Source: Chitinophagaceae bacterium | GTDB lineage: Bacteria > Bacteroidota > Bacteroidia > Chitinophagales > Chitinophagaceae | Assembly: GCA_023229465.1 (NCBI GenBank) | Contig: JALNZE010000039.1 | Span: forward strand, 1 to 13,390 | DNA: 13,390 nt | Direction: 5' to 3' | Shown: positions 13,114 to 13,390 of the stretch, one piece after another | Layout of the letters: every line of letters begins with the position of its first letter | Position numbering within the stretch: the first letter of the stretch is position 1 | Position numbers and translations under genes: made by a program | Notes under the pieces: model-generated | What the model was told of the DNA's origin: nothing | The model's database searches: none | Seen by the model: only the letters and a program-made list of their open reading frames with translations

Positions 13114-13390
13114 AGCAGTTAATGACCTTGCCATCGCTTCAACCATTTTCACTGGTAGGTGGAACTGCCCTTTCACTACGATATGGTCATCGCAGTTCAA
13201 ATGACCTGGATTTGTTCTTTCATGAGAAATTTAATCAACCTCAGATAGTTGAGCAGTTGGAATCAGCATTCCATGCTAAATTTGTTTACAAGCAGCAACA
13301 TACACAGTTTGGCATTTTTTGTTTTATTGATAATGTAAAGGTTGATTTTGTCCACTTTCCCCATCTATTGATAAAACCAATAGAGATTAT
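13068..13390 (+). CDS. AbiEii/AbiGii-type nucleotidyltransferase toxin (partial, runs off the window)
   Basis: The frame is open from the ATG at 13068 to the edge, giving 107 codons. After a helical start (TVEPRTFSLLKQLMTLPSL) comes FSLVGGTALSLRYGHRSSND followed by LDLFF. This is the GG(T)...(N/D)DLDLF motif of DNA polymerase beta-like nucleotidyltransferases, where the two Asp bind Mg2+. KVDFVHFPH about 50 residues later may supply the third acidic residue. Related AbiEii toxins transfer nucleotides to tRNA or other targets and arrest growth, often in phage defence. The start chosen lies inside the antitoxin gene. A later ATG at the MTLPSL position is possible, but the upstream residues fit the family better. 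The C-terminal domain is outside the window. Confidence 0.85.
   Translation, partial: MLHTETVEPRTFSLLKQLMTLPSLQPFSLVGGTALSLRYGHRSSNDLDLFFHEKFNQPQIVEQLESAFHAKFVYKQQHTQFGIFCFIDNVKVDFVHFPHLLIKPIEI

Noticed and set aside
1..13390. CRISPR array, rRNA, tRNA or intact transposase
   Set aside because: I saw no regularly spaced repeat series, no tRNA-like cloverleaf, no rRNA-like stretch and no transposase motifs on either strand.

Overview
The window looks like Bacteroidota DNA, probably from a Chitinophagales-type relative (inference). It is AT-rich, and the surface protein combines DUF3494 and Ig-like domains. Candidate -7 boxes fit the Bacteroidota TAnnTTTG pattern, start regions lack strong Shine-Dalgarno sequences, and the gene families are common in that phylum. 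Almost everything from position 1 to about 12700 is on the minus strand. Only the type IV toxin-antitoxin pair at the right edge is on the plus strand.

Layout from right to left, in the direction of minus-strand transcription. (i) 12125-12699 holds two unrecognised small genes and a partial duplicate of the end of one of them. (ii) 11198-12044 holds two truncated genes that abut: the N-terminal sensor part of a probable sensor kinase and an archaemetzincin lacking its N-terminal half. (iii) 3962-11143 is a long operon-like run: YtxH-type small protein, a 61-aa protein, GH130 glycoside phosphorylase/hydrolase, a GT4 glycosyltransferase fused to an alpha/alpha-barrel-like domain, a scrambled remnant of a PIG-L gene and a P-type ATPase, an intact PIG-L deacetylase, a second GT4 glycosyltransferase, and a GH100/amyloglucosidase-like hydrolase. 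(iv) 2095-3793 is a stress operon, Dps - CbpA (DnaJ-like) - CbpM, followed by a 51-codon shard of a Mg-type P-type ATPase and a terminator. (v) 1-1760 is the 5' part of a secreted protein with two tandem DUF3494 (ice-binding-like) domains and Ig-like repeats. The plus-strand pair at 12823-13390 is a DUF6922-type antitoxin and an AbiEii-type nucleotidyltransferase, cut by the window edge.

The main finding is a 44-bp element that occurs three times. Each copy contains two direct repeats of GTTACAyAATT spaced exactly 21 bp apart (written on the plus strand). Each copy ends 66-70 bp before the start codon of the first gene of units (iii), (iv) and (v), in the same orientation. In all three a -7-like box (CACCTTTA, TATATTTA, CATCTTTG) lies exactly 19 bp downstream of the element, so the element occupies the place of the -33 box. 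I infer an activator-dependent promoter defining one regulon. That regulon would join DNA protection (Dps), chaperone activity (CbpA/CbpM), an envelope stress protein (YtxH), a glycan-building and glycan-trimming enzyme set, and a surface ice-binding-like adhesin. A stationary-phase, cold or desiccation programme would fit.

A second theme is erosion. Conserved islands of P-type ATPases, a PIG-L start, a sensor kinase, an archaemetzincin and a duplicated C-terminus are joined by short junctions between intact genes. This points to repeated small deletions in an accessory stress island, although an assembly artefact cannot be excluded from sequence alone.
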